Shown: one piece after another, positions 1-10,700 of the stretch
Layout of the letters: each line of letters starts with the position of its first letter
Position numbering within the stretch: position 1 is the first letter of the stretch
Origin: Clytia hemisphaerica
Lineage: Eukaryota; Cnidaria; Hydrozoa; Leptothecata; Clytiidae
Direction: 5' to 3'
DNA length: 64,000 nt
Assembly: GCA_902728285.1 (NCBI GenBank)
Contig: CACVBU010000616.1
Coordinates: 415,681-479,680 of the forward strand
Translations under genes and position numbers: made by a program
Notes under the pieces: model-generated
Database searches by the model: none
Told to the model about the DNA's origin: nothing
Seen by the model: the letters and a program-made list of their open reading frames with translations, nothing else

Positions 1-149
1 GCATGCTAATCTAAAAATGAAAAAATTAAAGATAGATTAATAACATGATATAAAAAAGTTCTACATGCTTTTCTTTAAGCTTTATAAAACTCTTTCTCGA
101 TCATGACCAGCCAAAACCTTTGGATGAGAGCCTTTTTGAAAGTGGTCAG

Positions 150-317
150 ATGCATGCCACTTAGTTATTTAATTATCCTCCTAAACTCGATCCAATTCGT
201 TTTTGACACATTTTTCTATTGTCTATAGGTGCGAAAAAAAGACTGAAACGGTTTTAGTGGGATAAAGCGGACAAAAAAAGCCCGCGCAGCAATTGGCGAC
301 TACGGTCCAAAAGGTGT
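150..317. mobile_element. MITE fragment, family with ends ACACCTTTTCGACCGTAG
   Basis: The right part (AAACTCGATCC... GTGGGATAAAGCGGACAAA ... CTACGGTCCAAAAGGTGT) matches the copies at 4016-4220 and 15097-15291. The left terminal repeat is not visible. Confidence 0.6.
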
Positions 318-515
318 TTGATACTACTACTCGGTCGGTAAAGGTAAAAATGTGACGAGAGCACTAGTTCTGATTTCCTTTCAATATACTTTTGATTCAG
401 GCATTGTTGTAAAATACTTCATTGACTTTTTTTTCATAGATGGATTCTTCTAGGGTTTATAAAATGGTAATATTGATTTTTTCACACTTTGTTCTTCGTT
501 TGGTACTACTTAGAC

Positions 516-800
516 ACCCCTTTCTCGCAGACCCGGTAGGATTTTTTCAGCCAGTGGGGATAAAAATAACGGACTGATACTCGATGGGGATTGGTATTCC
601 AATATTCTTTATAGCTGGGGTTTTCAATTCTTTTGTTTTTAATTCAGAAATTTCAGTGGAGATGCTGGGAAAATAGCATAATATTTTACAGTAAGAATTA
701 GTTTATGAGTATTTTCAGTGAGGATAAAAAATGGAGGTTGATTTTCCACTGGCAAAGTTTTTCCAGTGGGAGGGGTCCCAGTGGGTCTGTGAAAAGAAGA
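516..800. mobile_element. MITE, family with ends CCCTTCTCACAGACCCGG (copy 1)
   Basis: It begins CCCCTTTCTCGCAGACCCGG and ends CAGTGGGTCTGTGAAAAGAAG, imperfect inverted termini. The interior carries the family markers CAGTGGGGATAAAAATAACGG and TTTTCCACTGG. It lies in the intron after the first coding exon of the left membrane-protein gene. Confidence 0.75.
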
Positions 801-835
801 TGTACTTAGCTTAGAAGCCATTGTGTATCACTTAC

Positions 836-1248
836 CCAAATGCCACTTCCAAGAAGAGTTGTTGAATCACCAACATGATCAAAGATTGAAGAGCTTCAAG
901 TCTTGTCCAGGTGAAGAACCAAGTAGTGATAAAAACGGTGCTCAAAATGAAGCAACCATAAAATTTACCACTCAACAGGTTTGTGGCGGTTCCAGAGCGG
1001 CATAACGAGACCAGGGCGTAAACAAGCCATACAAATTGCAAGAAATAAATCACTCCCCAGATACTGAATGTAGCTCCAACAGGTGTGATCAAGACTTTGA
1101 AGATGTCAGATGCATTTCCAACTGATCTCGGGAAAAACTTGGTTGGGTTTCCAGTGGCCGCAAGCGATGCGAGGATACAATGAACAGCATATAAGAGAAC
1201 AGTGACAGCGAGTAGGATTCCAGTCTTGATCTTTGTACCAGCACCCAT
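836..1248 (-). CDS. Multi-pass membrane protein, first coding exon (partial gene, paralog of 5049-5960)
   Basis: The exon opens with ATG at 1248, eleven codons inside an acceptor at about 1280, so a non-coding leader exon lies further upstream. It ends at a good GT donor (GG|gtaagt) after 137 codons plus two bases. The protein starts MGAGTKIKTG and shares its order of hydrophobic segments and the block TPVGATFSIWGVIYFLQF with the gene at 5049-5960, so the two are tandem paralogs. The FSIWGVIY block recalls TspO/MBR-type tryptophan-rich membrane proteins, but function is not shown. I found no downstream exon in 1-835 matching the second half of the paralog; the rest probably lies beyond the left edge. 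Confidence 0.75.
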
Positions 1249-1280
1249 TTTGATTTCGCTTTTTAAAGTTTTTTTCACAG

Positions 1281-4015
1281 ATCTAAAAATAAAAGAAAAA
1301 TGAAAATAGTCAAAAGTGCACAAAAAGAGTTATCTGATATTCCGATGGCGTATAGGCGTCCGCCCATGCTAAAGCTCTAAAGGAACTGCAAACCTTCAGA
1401 TATAAGCTTGTCGTAGCAGTTTTCCACATCTATGATCAGATAACGAAAAGAGCTTTTCTCTAATCTTCGTTCTTTCACTATATACTCTTTCTATCTCTCT
1501 TTATCCTGTGACCTTAGCAAGAACAAGCGCTGTTACAACTGTTAATTCATGTCTAATACTTAGACCTTTAATACTTCATAAAACCCTATATACTATATAT
1601 ATTAGTAATGTAGAGGATAAGAAAAAGCTAAAAGCTAAAAATCAAAACTCAGCTCCTTTTTAGTGCATAATCTAAATCTCAGACCTATTATACTTCTTTA
1701 TAAACGTTTTTCATTAGTATTAGAGCTTATCAAGGCTATAAAACGATGCATTTTATGAAACTAGGCTTAGCTCCATACTTTCCAAACACTAAAACAGACT
1801 TTGATAATACATTTATTAATACAAGCTCACACCCCCTTGCAATACTGTAAAACGTGTATTACAAAAAGGTCATCATGACAAAAGTTGTCTTACAGAACAA
1901 CATAATAATTGTTATGAGACGTTTAATAATAGCACGATTAAATTTCAATTGTTTTTTCTATAAGCATCCAAATAATTGGTTGTTATCGTGAGATGTCATA
2001 AAGAGCTAAAAATCGTTTATTGGCAAATAACTTGCGGCTGATATTGTATTAGTGAATATAGTAACAAACCATCTGAGAGATTGTACAAGTTTAGCCGTTC
2101 TTACGGTGGTGTTTGCAGCCGATTCTTTCCTGAAGACAATCAATCTCGTTAAAATTATAGGAATCACGAAATTTCTAACAAAAAAAATATTTAAAAAAAG
2201 CAGATCGCGTTTCTGTTGTTCCTGTTATGAAAATAGAACCATCATTTTTAGCGTTGCCACGGTGTTTACACGTTTTTTTTTTTATAAGAACGTCAAAAAT
2301 TTTCGAAGCCTTCGGATGTTCTTAGTTTTTTGGATTTGAAGCCTAAAAATGTTCTTAAAATGTTCTTATTTTCAGCATTTTTTGAGCATTTTGATGTAAT
2401 TTCTTAAGAAAATGCATGTTTTTAAGTCTCCAAAGCCTTAGAATGTTCTTAAAATATTCTTAAATTTTTGGGCCTCGAAGCCTTATGTTCTTATATAGTT
2501 TGTTCTTATAAAAAAAACAACGTGTAATTTCAAACTTGTCATGTTAATTTGATTATTTTTTTCTGCTGATTTACAGTTACCGCCCTTTTTCATTGTTGTT
2601 TGCACGTGTGGAAAAACAATCTGACAGTCCAAGCTTTCATACAATGATTTTATAACTGATGATAATTCAATTTTCAATTTAAAACGCTCGTCAGCTACTT
2701 TTATCTATTCCTTTTTCATTGACGTAGCAACTTGGGGGGCAAGTAATATTTTTTTCAAAAATGGTTATTTTGCAAAATGCAAAGTTTTTCTTTTTTAATT
2801 TGTCATAATTGTCTTTTAAGTGCATATTTTGAGTGCATTTTCAAGCAATCTAGAGCTCAAATTTTCAAAATTTCCCCCCTTAGCCCAAACCGTGGTTGGC
2901 CCTCGCGGTGTCACTAAACTTCAGCCCCCCCAATATGAAAATATGCTTCCTACGGCACTGTTTTTATACCCGTGTGCCTGGAAAGATCCATTTATTCACT
3001 CGATAACTAACTAAAACCCGTCACTATCATCGGCGAGGAAAATACCCCGAAGTTTCACACTCATCGAAAAACAACTTTCAATCCACTGGATAAAGATTTT
3101 TAAAATTCCCCTAGCTCAGCTTTGTGTCGAAAACAGCATATTTTGAAATCCTAACCTAAATCCTAATCCTAATTATGTTGTGTAGGCAATTTCTCATTCG
3201 GATTTGCATTTGTGCTGGCTTCTCCCAGCCTTCTTTTTACCCGATGACTAAAAAACTTCTCACTGAAATCACCAAGTCAGGAGGGTCTTTTTTAACACCC
3301 CCTTCTCACAGACCCAGTGAATTTTTTCAGCCAGTGGGGATAAAAATAACATACTGAAACTCGATGGAACTTGATAGTCCCATATTTTTTATGACCGGGA
3401 ATTTAAATTCCTTTGTTTTCAAGTCACGAAATTCAATGATAATTTTCCACCGGGGACGATATTTTGGCCAATTTTTCCAGGAGGAAGGGGTCCCCGTGGG
3501 TCTCTGAGAAGGGGTGTTTTTACCTAGCAAAGCCTTTGCCAAAGACTTAGGCCTATCAGTCTCAATCTTTCAAAAATAGTTTTACTGGTGGGTCTACATA
3601 AACTCTAAAAAACATCAAATTAATTCAGCCGTACAACGAACTCCAACTTCAACCGAAACAAGATAAATCTAAGTAAACTCTCTCACTTTCAAGCTTCTTT
3701 CCTTAAAACTAACATCTTCTCAAACATAGCACTTTTTTTTCAACAAATGTCTATGTTATGATATCCCATCCAAGCACTATTTTTGAATTGATTTTATAAA
3801 CTCTACACGAGGTAGTCTCTTCATACTATTCCTCTATTGGCTCGTTACTAGCCGCATACAATAATATGCGAAATGTAGTTCACGTGTAATAAAAATCCTT
3901 ATAATTATTGCATAATCTGTTAGAAGAAGGGTTTTATAAGAGAATAGCTGTCGTTATAAAGCTTATTATCGTGTTATGACGTTCGTAAGGGTTATAAGTC
4001 ATACATGAATCTTAT
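1281..4015. other. Non-coding stretch between the two membrane-protein genes
   Basis: No exon was recognised. A low-complexity dispersed repeat rich in ATGTTCTTAAAATGTTCTTA lies at about 2330-2480 and is related to the inverted repeat at 27410-28312. One MITE copy is at 3295-3518. The rest is AT-rich and unassigned; an upstream leader exon for the first gene may be hidden here. Confidence 0.5.
3295..3518. mobile_element. MITE, family with ends CCCTTCTCACAGACCCGG (copy 2)
   Basis: Ends AACACCCCCTTCTCACAGAC and GTCTCTGAGAAGGGGTGTT are inverted repeats. It is shorter than copy 1 through an internal deletion. Confidence 0.8.
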
Positions 4016-4220
4016 ACACCTTTTCGACCGTAGCCGCCAACTACCGCGCGGGCATTTTTTTGTCCGTTTTACCACTCTAAAACCACGAAACCATCCCATT
4101 CTTTTTTTCGCACCTGTAGACAATAGAAAAAGTTGTAGAAAAAAGATTCTATCGAGTTTAGGGGGTGATTAAATAATAAAGTGGCACGCGCTTGACCGCG
4201 TGACTACGGTCGAAAGGTGT
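4016..4220. mobile_element. MITE, family with ends ACACCTTTTCGACCGTAG (complete copy)
   Basis: Inverted termini ACACCTTTTCGACCGTAG and CTACGGTCGAAAGGTGT enclose about 205 bp with the internal sequences GACAATAGAAAAA and TCGAGTTTAG shared by the other copies. Confidence 0.8.
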
Positions 4221-4285
4221 TGTATTTAACTTGCTAAAGCTCTATGCTGATGGAACTTTTGCATCTTCACGTTAAAGCACGTAGT

Positions 4286-4539
4286 TACTCTTAGGTGCCA
4301 AATAAACGGGGGGGGTTCGAATAAACGGGGGGGTTGGAAAATGGACTTTTAAAAACCCTAAAAAGGGTCAAAATGGACTAAATTTAGGCTTTTTAGAGTA
4401 AAACAAGAAACTTTCCTTTTGGGAGCTGGGAATTTTTTCAAAAATTAATAAACGGGGGGTCCTAATAACGTCCGGGGGGGGTTGGAAAAAATCGAAAAAT
4501 TAACAAGCGGGGGGGCCGTTTATTTGGCACCTAAGAGTA
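4286..4539. mobile_element. MITE with ends TACTCTTAGGTGCCAAATAA and poly-G runs (copy 1)
   Basis: Perfect inverted termini TACTCTTAGGTGCCAAATAA and TTATTTGGCACCTAAGAGTA flank a body with the reiterated motif AAACGGGGGGGTTGGAAAA, four to five times. A near-identical copy sits at 41768-42050. Confidence 0.85.
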
Positions 4540-5048
4540 AATGTTTTGTCTCCGTGGTTAAAGTCTTGAGTTTAAAAAAAGGAGGGGACTTTAAAATTAT
4601 CCTACTTCTACCTATATTTTCCGGGGTAAATGTTTTCCTATGAAATTTCCTTTTTTTCGAGTTTTTTCCCCGTTTTTTTCTTTCAAGAAATTAAAACAAA
4701 TATCTTAAACAAATCCTCATAAATTTATCAAATTCGTAAAATAAAAAACATGTGACATTCAAAAATCCAAGAAAACAAACATTGAAATTAAATTATATAT
4801 ATAGGTTTGATGAAAGTGTTTATTCAGCAGTTTTTACCAGTTGCTTGATGAAAGGTGTCTTGAAGAGATCATTTGACATTTGTTTCGGATTAAATTCAAT
4901 TTAGACTAAGTTTTAAGGTCCTGTGTAAGAAATCCAAACAACAGTTAGAGTTAGATAATTCATCCAGCTTGGATTTTAAACACCCATGTGTCCAAAAGCC
5001 TGTGTGTAAATCCTATTTGTGAATAATTCTATGAATAATGTTGCTCCA

Positions 5049-5960
5049 TCAATGTCCTGACACTTTCTCTGATTCTGCGTTATAAGAGATATTTGAATAG
5101 CTTGCACGTTTTCTTACTCGTAAGACAATAAGGAGAATTCTGAGGACCAATAGGATGCAAGCAGTAACCAAGAGACCCAAAGTCAAACCAGATACAACTC
5201 GATTATTATCCCAAACATTTGCAATGACTCCAGAGAGGGCCCAAATCAATGTGATGTAAGCGGAGAAAGTATATTCGGTATATGCTTTGAATGCGAAATT
5301 TTCCAAGACAAACCAAGCGATAGCTGTGACACCAAGGATAATCAATGCAATCAGGGATGATGTTTCATCACTGGTGCTCAACTCTTGGTTAAGAAAAATC
5401 GCGAAATTTAACAGCGATGCAACAATGGTCCAGGTCAAATAGAATAAGATACCATTTTGAACCAATATGCGCTGACACCAGACATCTATCTTATTATTAT
5501 TGTCAATTTCATGTGTATTTAAATAATCGTGCAGATCATAACACGAAATTGTGAATGCCAGCTCGATGAAAATCTGATGGAATATGACCACAATAAAGGA
5601 AGGTAGAACCTCTTTTCTGGTCCACGAGAACAACCAACCAGTAATGAAGGCAGTGCTTATCATAAAGAAGACATAGAATCTGGTTGATAAGATACTGGTG
5701 CTGGCTCCTTGTCTACAAATTGCAGTCAAAGTGTAAATGATCCAAGCGAATTGTAAGAAATAGATCACTCCCCATATGGAGAATGTAGCTCCTACCGGCG
5801 TAACGAACAGCTTCAATTCATCAGATACTTTACCAACAGTTTCAGGAAAAAGTTTCGGTGATGCACCAGAGCCTGCAAGTCCAGCAAACACAACGTGGAC
5901 AGTAAATACAACGAATGTTAAGGCACTGATCACACCAACTTTTGAACCTTTCTGAACCAT
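5049..5960 (-). CDS. Multi-pass membrane protein, TspO/MBR-like motif (303 aa, single coding exon)
   Basis: A 303-residue open frame starts at MVQKGSKVG and has about eight hydrophobic segments (near residues 8-30, 55-83, 93-111, 115-137, 165-190, 202-225, 230-250 and 258-283), then a basic tail. The block TPVGATFSIWGVIYFLQF near residue 55 resembles the FSIWG motif of TspO/MBR-like tryptophan-rich sensory proteins; this is motif recognition only, and the substrate is unknown. The start is supported by an acceptor 36 bases upstream (AG at 5997-5998) and a leader-exon donor at 6448 (CTTCAAG|gtaagt), giving a non-coding 5' exon near 6448-6700. Compared with the paralog at 836-1248, the coding region is uninterrupted where that gene has an intron after codon 137. 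Confidence 0.8.
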   Translation of the reverse strand: MVQKGSKVGVISALTFVVFTVHVVFAGLAGSGASPKLFPETVGKVSDELKLFVTPVGATFSIWGVIYFLQFAWIIYTLTAICRQGASTSILSTRFYVFFMISTAFITGWLFSWTRKEVLPSFIVVIFHQIFIELAFTISCYDLHDYLNTHEIDNNNKIDVWCQRILVQNGILFYLTWTIVASLLNFAIFLNQELSTSDETSSLIALIILGVTAIAWFVLENFAFKAYTEYTFSAYITLIWALSGVIANVWDNNRVVSGLTLGLLVTACILLVLRILLIVLRVRKRASYSNISYNAESEKVSGH

Positions 5961-6154
5961 GATTGCGATTGTTCTTATTCGATGTCTTTCAGGTTACTAT
6001 AAACAAAAATAACAAATTGGTGTCAAAACATATAATACACTATTTTTTATAAGGACCAGTAAATTGTATTTGAGTCTCGTCTGTTCTCATATGCTAAAAA
6101 CACCAAAACTGACTTAAATAGTGTAAGAAGACTTTCTTCGCAGGGCCATGACTT

Positions 6155-6252
6155 CCCAGCTGGCACACAACGTTGTTTCAACGTTCATCTAACATTATAT
6201 GGACGTTGTGAATGTTAAATAAACGTTGAAACAACGTTGTGTGCCAGCTGGG
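6155..6252. mobile_element. 98-bp palindromic element CCCAGCTGGCACACAACG (copy 1)
   Basis: Both ends read CCCAGCTGGCACACAACGTT in inverted orientation and the whole unit is nearly self-complementary. The reiterated core is AACGTT. A copy of the same length is at 21202-21299. It lies in the leader intron of the membrane-protein gene. Confidence 0.85.
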
Positions 6253-7026
6253 TTTCTATCTAAGAAAGATACCGAAAACCAGAGAGCAGATTTGAAATTA
6301 GAGAAAACAGTCTTTTAGGATACTCTCCTCTAAAATATCTTTCCAATTATGTATAACTTTTTACTTCAGCATAAATAAGTGCTGACATATTGTAAAGTGT
6401 CCACATAAACTTTGAACATACTATGACTTTGAAGAATGAAAACTTACCTTGAAGACCTTGAAGACAGCCGAATCGATGGAATCAAGAGAGATAGATACTT
6501 TCTCTTCCGTGTCGAATATTTATGTATTTTTGCAAAACACGTAGAAACGAAACCTTCTATTGTTTACACAATAACAAACCTTACTGTTGAAAAAAAAGTT
6601 CAGCTTTATATATACTTACCAAAACAAATAAAATGTTGCATCAGAGATTGTATTGTCTCTTGTTACAGATAGCTCGTCCAGACAAGGTTACAGTTCTGGA
6701 GCATTGTCAATTTATACTTGCCAAGTCAAGAACAGATGTGTCCTTAAATGTTTGATTGACTTATAGACTTATACATGCATGATTGTGAAGATTAAAATTT
6801 CAAGGATAAATTATTCAGGACTCTTGGCTCTCTCTATATTTTTCATGTAAATTATGAAATCTTGACATAAGTTCAATACTAAATGACAAAGGGGGATGGG
6901 AGATGGCATGTTTATAATGAGTTGGACGAATGTCAAATTTTCTTCCGTACACTAGTTGCGATTCTAAAAATTATATAGTGTTCAGTGTAGTATTCAAACG
7001 GGGATGAAAATTTATAAATAATAAGT

Positions 7027-7311
7027 ATACATCCCCTTCTCACAGACCCGGTGGAATTTTATCAGCCAGCAGGGCTAAAAACAACGGACCCATGTTTTTT
7101 ATAGCTGGCGACTTGAATTACATTGTTTTCTAGCCAGAAAATTCAGTGGGGATGGAAAAAATAGCACAATAGTGTACAATGAGGATTTGCTTATCTGGTT
7201 ATTATCATAACGGGACAAAAATTAGACTATAATTTTCCACTGGTCACGATATTTTTGCCAATTTTTCCAGTGGGAAGGGCCCCCAGTAGGTCTTTGAGAA
7301 CGGGGTGTATG
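7027..7311. mobile_element. MITE, family with ends CCCTTCTCACAGACCCGG (copy 3)
   Basis: Starts TACATCCCCTTCTCACAGAC and ends CTTTGAGAACGGGGTGTA. Two further end fragments (GACACCGGGTCTGTGATGA) follow at 7340-7385. Confidence 0.75.
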
Positions 7312-7722
7312 TATTTTCACATCAGGGCGATTTTTCCAGTGACACCGGGTCTGTGATGAGGAGGATGGCACCGGGTCTGTGATGAACAATAATCAAGTTT
7401 TTACATCAACAAAACTTGCACAATGTAACAGCAAACATAATATTCAAACAAAGAATATTGCTAAGATAAAGGACAGAGGAAAAAGGTCTCTGTTTTGTGA
7501 AACAATAAAACAATTAGGTGTATATTGAGTTCGATTGAGGTATGTAAAATAAGATAAAACTTTCCCCGTGGCTAAGTTCTACATTTTAAGTGACCTAATT
7601 TATTTTGACTCTTAGTAGTAAATTATAAGAAAAATTGACCGAAATATCATAAATTTCAAATATTGAGAGTATTATATTCTCGGATAAGAATAAGAATAGA
7701 TACCGTGGCATCTAAGTTTATA

Positions 7723-10700
7723 CTAGCATCCATAAAGTTCCATACGGACGCATGCAAAATTGTATTCGACAGGGATATACTTGATATATCGCGCTCTGAT
7801 GGAACGTTTGAATTGGTTCAACACTGGTGTCACATGATCACAATTCCCATCAAACACCTGTGAAGAGATAATAGAAAATACTACAAATACTCTCTCCAAT
7901 TCGAACTTTCATTATTCGAATCTTTCTGTAATTCGAACTAAAATATTGGTCCTCTCAAAGCAGGAAAGTTTTATCAATTAATCTATCTAAATAATATTTT
8001 TTTATTTACTCTCTGTAATTCGAATCTAGCTCAAATTTAAAGAAAAGTTTAGGTTCTTTGAAGATCGAATAAGAGAGAGTCAACTGTACTTGTATATAAT
8101 GATTCTTCGGTATATCTTTCGATTGTTTTCACGAAACAGTTTCGAGTATAGTTTGCTCAGTTACCTACTCTTTATGGAATACACGTTTTTTTTATAAACA
8201 AGTGTCTTATGCTTATGCTTAGCATTCTATTGTTCTCAAACAATAGAGTCATTGTTAAGGTACCCAAAACCGCTGAGCCTGCATATGCTTAACAACGTTA
8301 TGCTTATAAAAGAAAAACATATATTTGAAAGGGCGAGTATTTGAACCGGAAACAGCCGGCTTGCGACACTGAAGAATTAAACCACTTGATCAACACTAAG
8401 AAAACGCAAAAATTTATCAAAATGATTGATTGGGAGTTTTAGAAAAAAAAATGCATCATAGACAGCCTTAATTTTTCTGCCGCCTTTTTATTTATGCTTA
8501 AAAGATTGATTCCAAATAAAAGAAACGGTTGACATCAAAACTCGAGGAATAAGATTGGCTAACCAATACCCACTTACACCACTTTTGATTTGACTGATGG
8601 AAGTTCATCGGTATATCGGTAATTGAGAGAAAAACTGATAGGTATATCGGTATTACGAAGTCCCGTACGCCCCCACTTATTCAATATGCTCCCTTATTGG
8701 ATGAAAATCCAATTACGCTAAAACTGAATTAGAGAGCACCAACTACATACAATCGTGGCTACTGAATCATAAAAAGCAAGATAAAGGCCTGGGTAGGAGC
8801 TTGATTAAAACATAAGTTTACCTTTTGACTACCATCTTGGATATAAGGTGTGAAACTTCTTCCATCCGTACTGTACTCAATCTTAAACTTCGAAACACGC
8901 TCAAAATATTTGTAGCGACCTGTAGATCGAAAATTTAAGATCTTTAACTCTCACATGTAATACTCTGATTATCTGATTTTTTCCAAACATCACCATGAGA
9001 TTTTTACCACTCATACCCTAGTAGATTTGGAGTTTTGAAAAATACTTTCAACTGTCCAAGGAACAACCGTTAAAGTGGGAGACTCAAAATGAGATAAAAA
9101 TTTGAGAAAAAAGCTCATTTGCTCAAAAGTGGGGAGGCTCCCCAGTCTCCCCGTTTCCGCCGGACCTGAAGGAAAAATTATTCTATTTAGTTATTTTGAG
9201 CCATTGAAAATCGAAGTCCATCTAGTCCAAATAGTAAAACAAGCTGGATGCTGATTGGACCTACCTGATGGAAACTGTCGACACAAGTGATACTTTTATG
9301 GACCTACCTGGCTAATCAACAGAAATGTTATGGACAGCATATTTCCTTTTCTAAAGACCAGACATTTTTTTTCAGAAAATTATTTTCGACACATTGATGG
9401 TAGTAATAATACGCATCTATGTACAACATTAAAACTCGAGAAAATCTTGAAAACCGCGTTTTTCGGGAAGTTTTTCGGGATATTTGTGAATCTGGAGACC
9501 GGGAATAAATCTTTTTTCAAAATAGGGCCCTGTCACATGAGAGGATTACTTTTTTAAGATTACACATCTTTGTGCAAAAAAACCAGAGCCAGATTAACTA
9601 CGGCATTGTTTACTACTTGATCGGTAATCAATGGGCTTTTCCAGAAAAAAAATTTACCCCAACTGTTGAGGATATTGATTTTTCGAAGTATCAAACCCCC
9701 TGGATATCCTACTTTATTAGTAAAGACCCCCTGGATATTCACTCTTAAAAATATGCTCAACCCCCTGGATATCCTCTCTTATAAAGTTGCTTACCCCTGG
9801 ATATCGTATGTTTTACTTGAAAAGACACTTTACCCCCTGGATGTCCGGTCCCTTGTAGATATTTAACCCCCTGGATATCCACCTTTGAACAAAAATCGCT
9901 CAACCCCCTGGATATCCAATATCCCCAACAGGGGGGGGGCACGGACTATTTCTGGAAGCCCAATAAATGAAAGACCGATATACCCTACCCGCGTATCGTG
10001 GTATTTATCTCTCAAAAACAAAAAAGTTAACTTTCAAATTATTCTAATAGTTACGAAAAACACGAAAGGATTATCGGCGAATCAAAGACCGAATTGAATT
10101 TCTAAGCGAAGATAAAAGCCCGCCTTTTTTGAGCTTAAAATCGCGTGGGCGACCACCGCCAATCCACCATCGGAATGACAGATATAGAAATACATCGTTA
10201 TTACGTCAGTTAACGTCTAATTTTTGACGTCAAATATCATTTTACGTAAGTATCCTTTTAAACATAACCATCGAGAAAAAGATTCAATTAGAAATTTTAT
10301 TGTGAATTGGATAGACGTGTGAAAAATTTATCGACGAAAATATTTTAAAGATGTGGTGGCGCGCTACATCATTAATGACAGAAGACCTGAAGAGATCTTC
10401 GAAAGTAAGACTTTCAAAGGGCTTTTATCGTGGTGAAAATCAAATTAAAAGTTATGAATCAGGCTGTGGAAACACACCGAAAGACGACGAGTTGTGTCAG
10501 ATCCATAGAACATTAATCAGCTACAAGGATGTTACCCTTCCTGACAAGATTTACGGTGGCCGAAACAAACAGTCATACATTGTTACCGATGACAACAAAT
10601 CCCTTCAAAGAAAGGTTTGTTTATTGAGTCTATAATTACAATATTCGGCTATCACGAAGTAAAGAATATTCTAGTTCTATTCTTCTAATCTAGTAGTTTT

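Noticed and set aside
2052..2339. 95-codon plus-strand open frame
   Set aside because: Low-complexity AT-rich sequence with no splice context, signal or recognisable family.
7663..7863. Plus-strand open frame of 66 codons
   Set aside because: It is the antisense shadow of the last F5/8C exon of the astacin gene, whose minus-strand translation fits the domain.
8330..8400. Functional tRNA gene
   Set aside because: A and B boxes are present but the acceptor, D and anticodon stems do not pair properly.
9666..9942. Open frames over the CCCCCTGGATATCC repeats
   Set aside because: They arise from the reiterated motif of a non-coding TIR element and read as repeated P-W-I or P-G-G in either direction.
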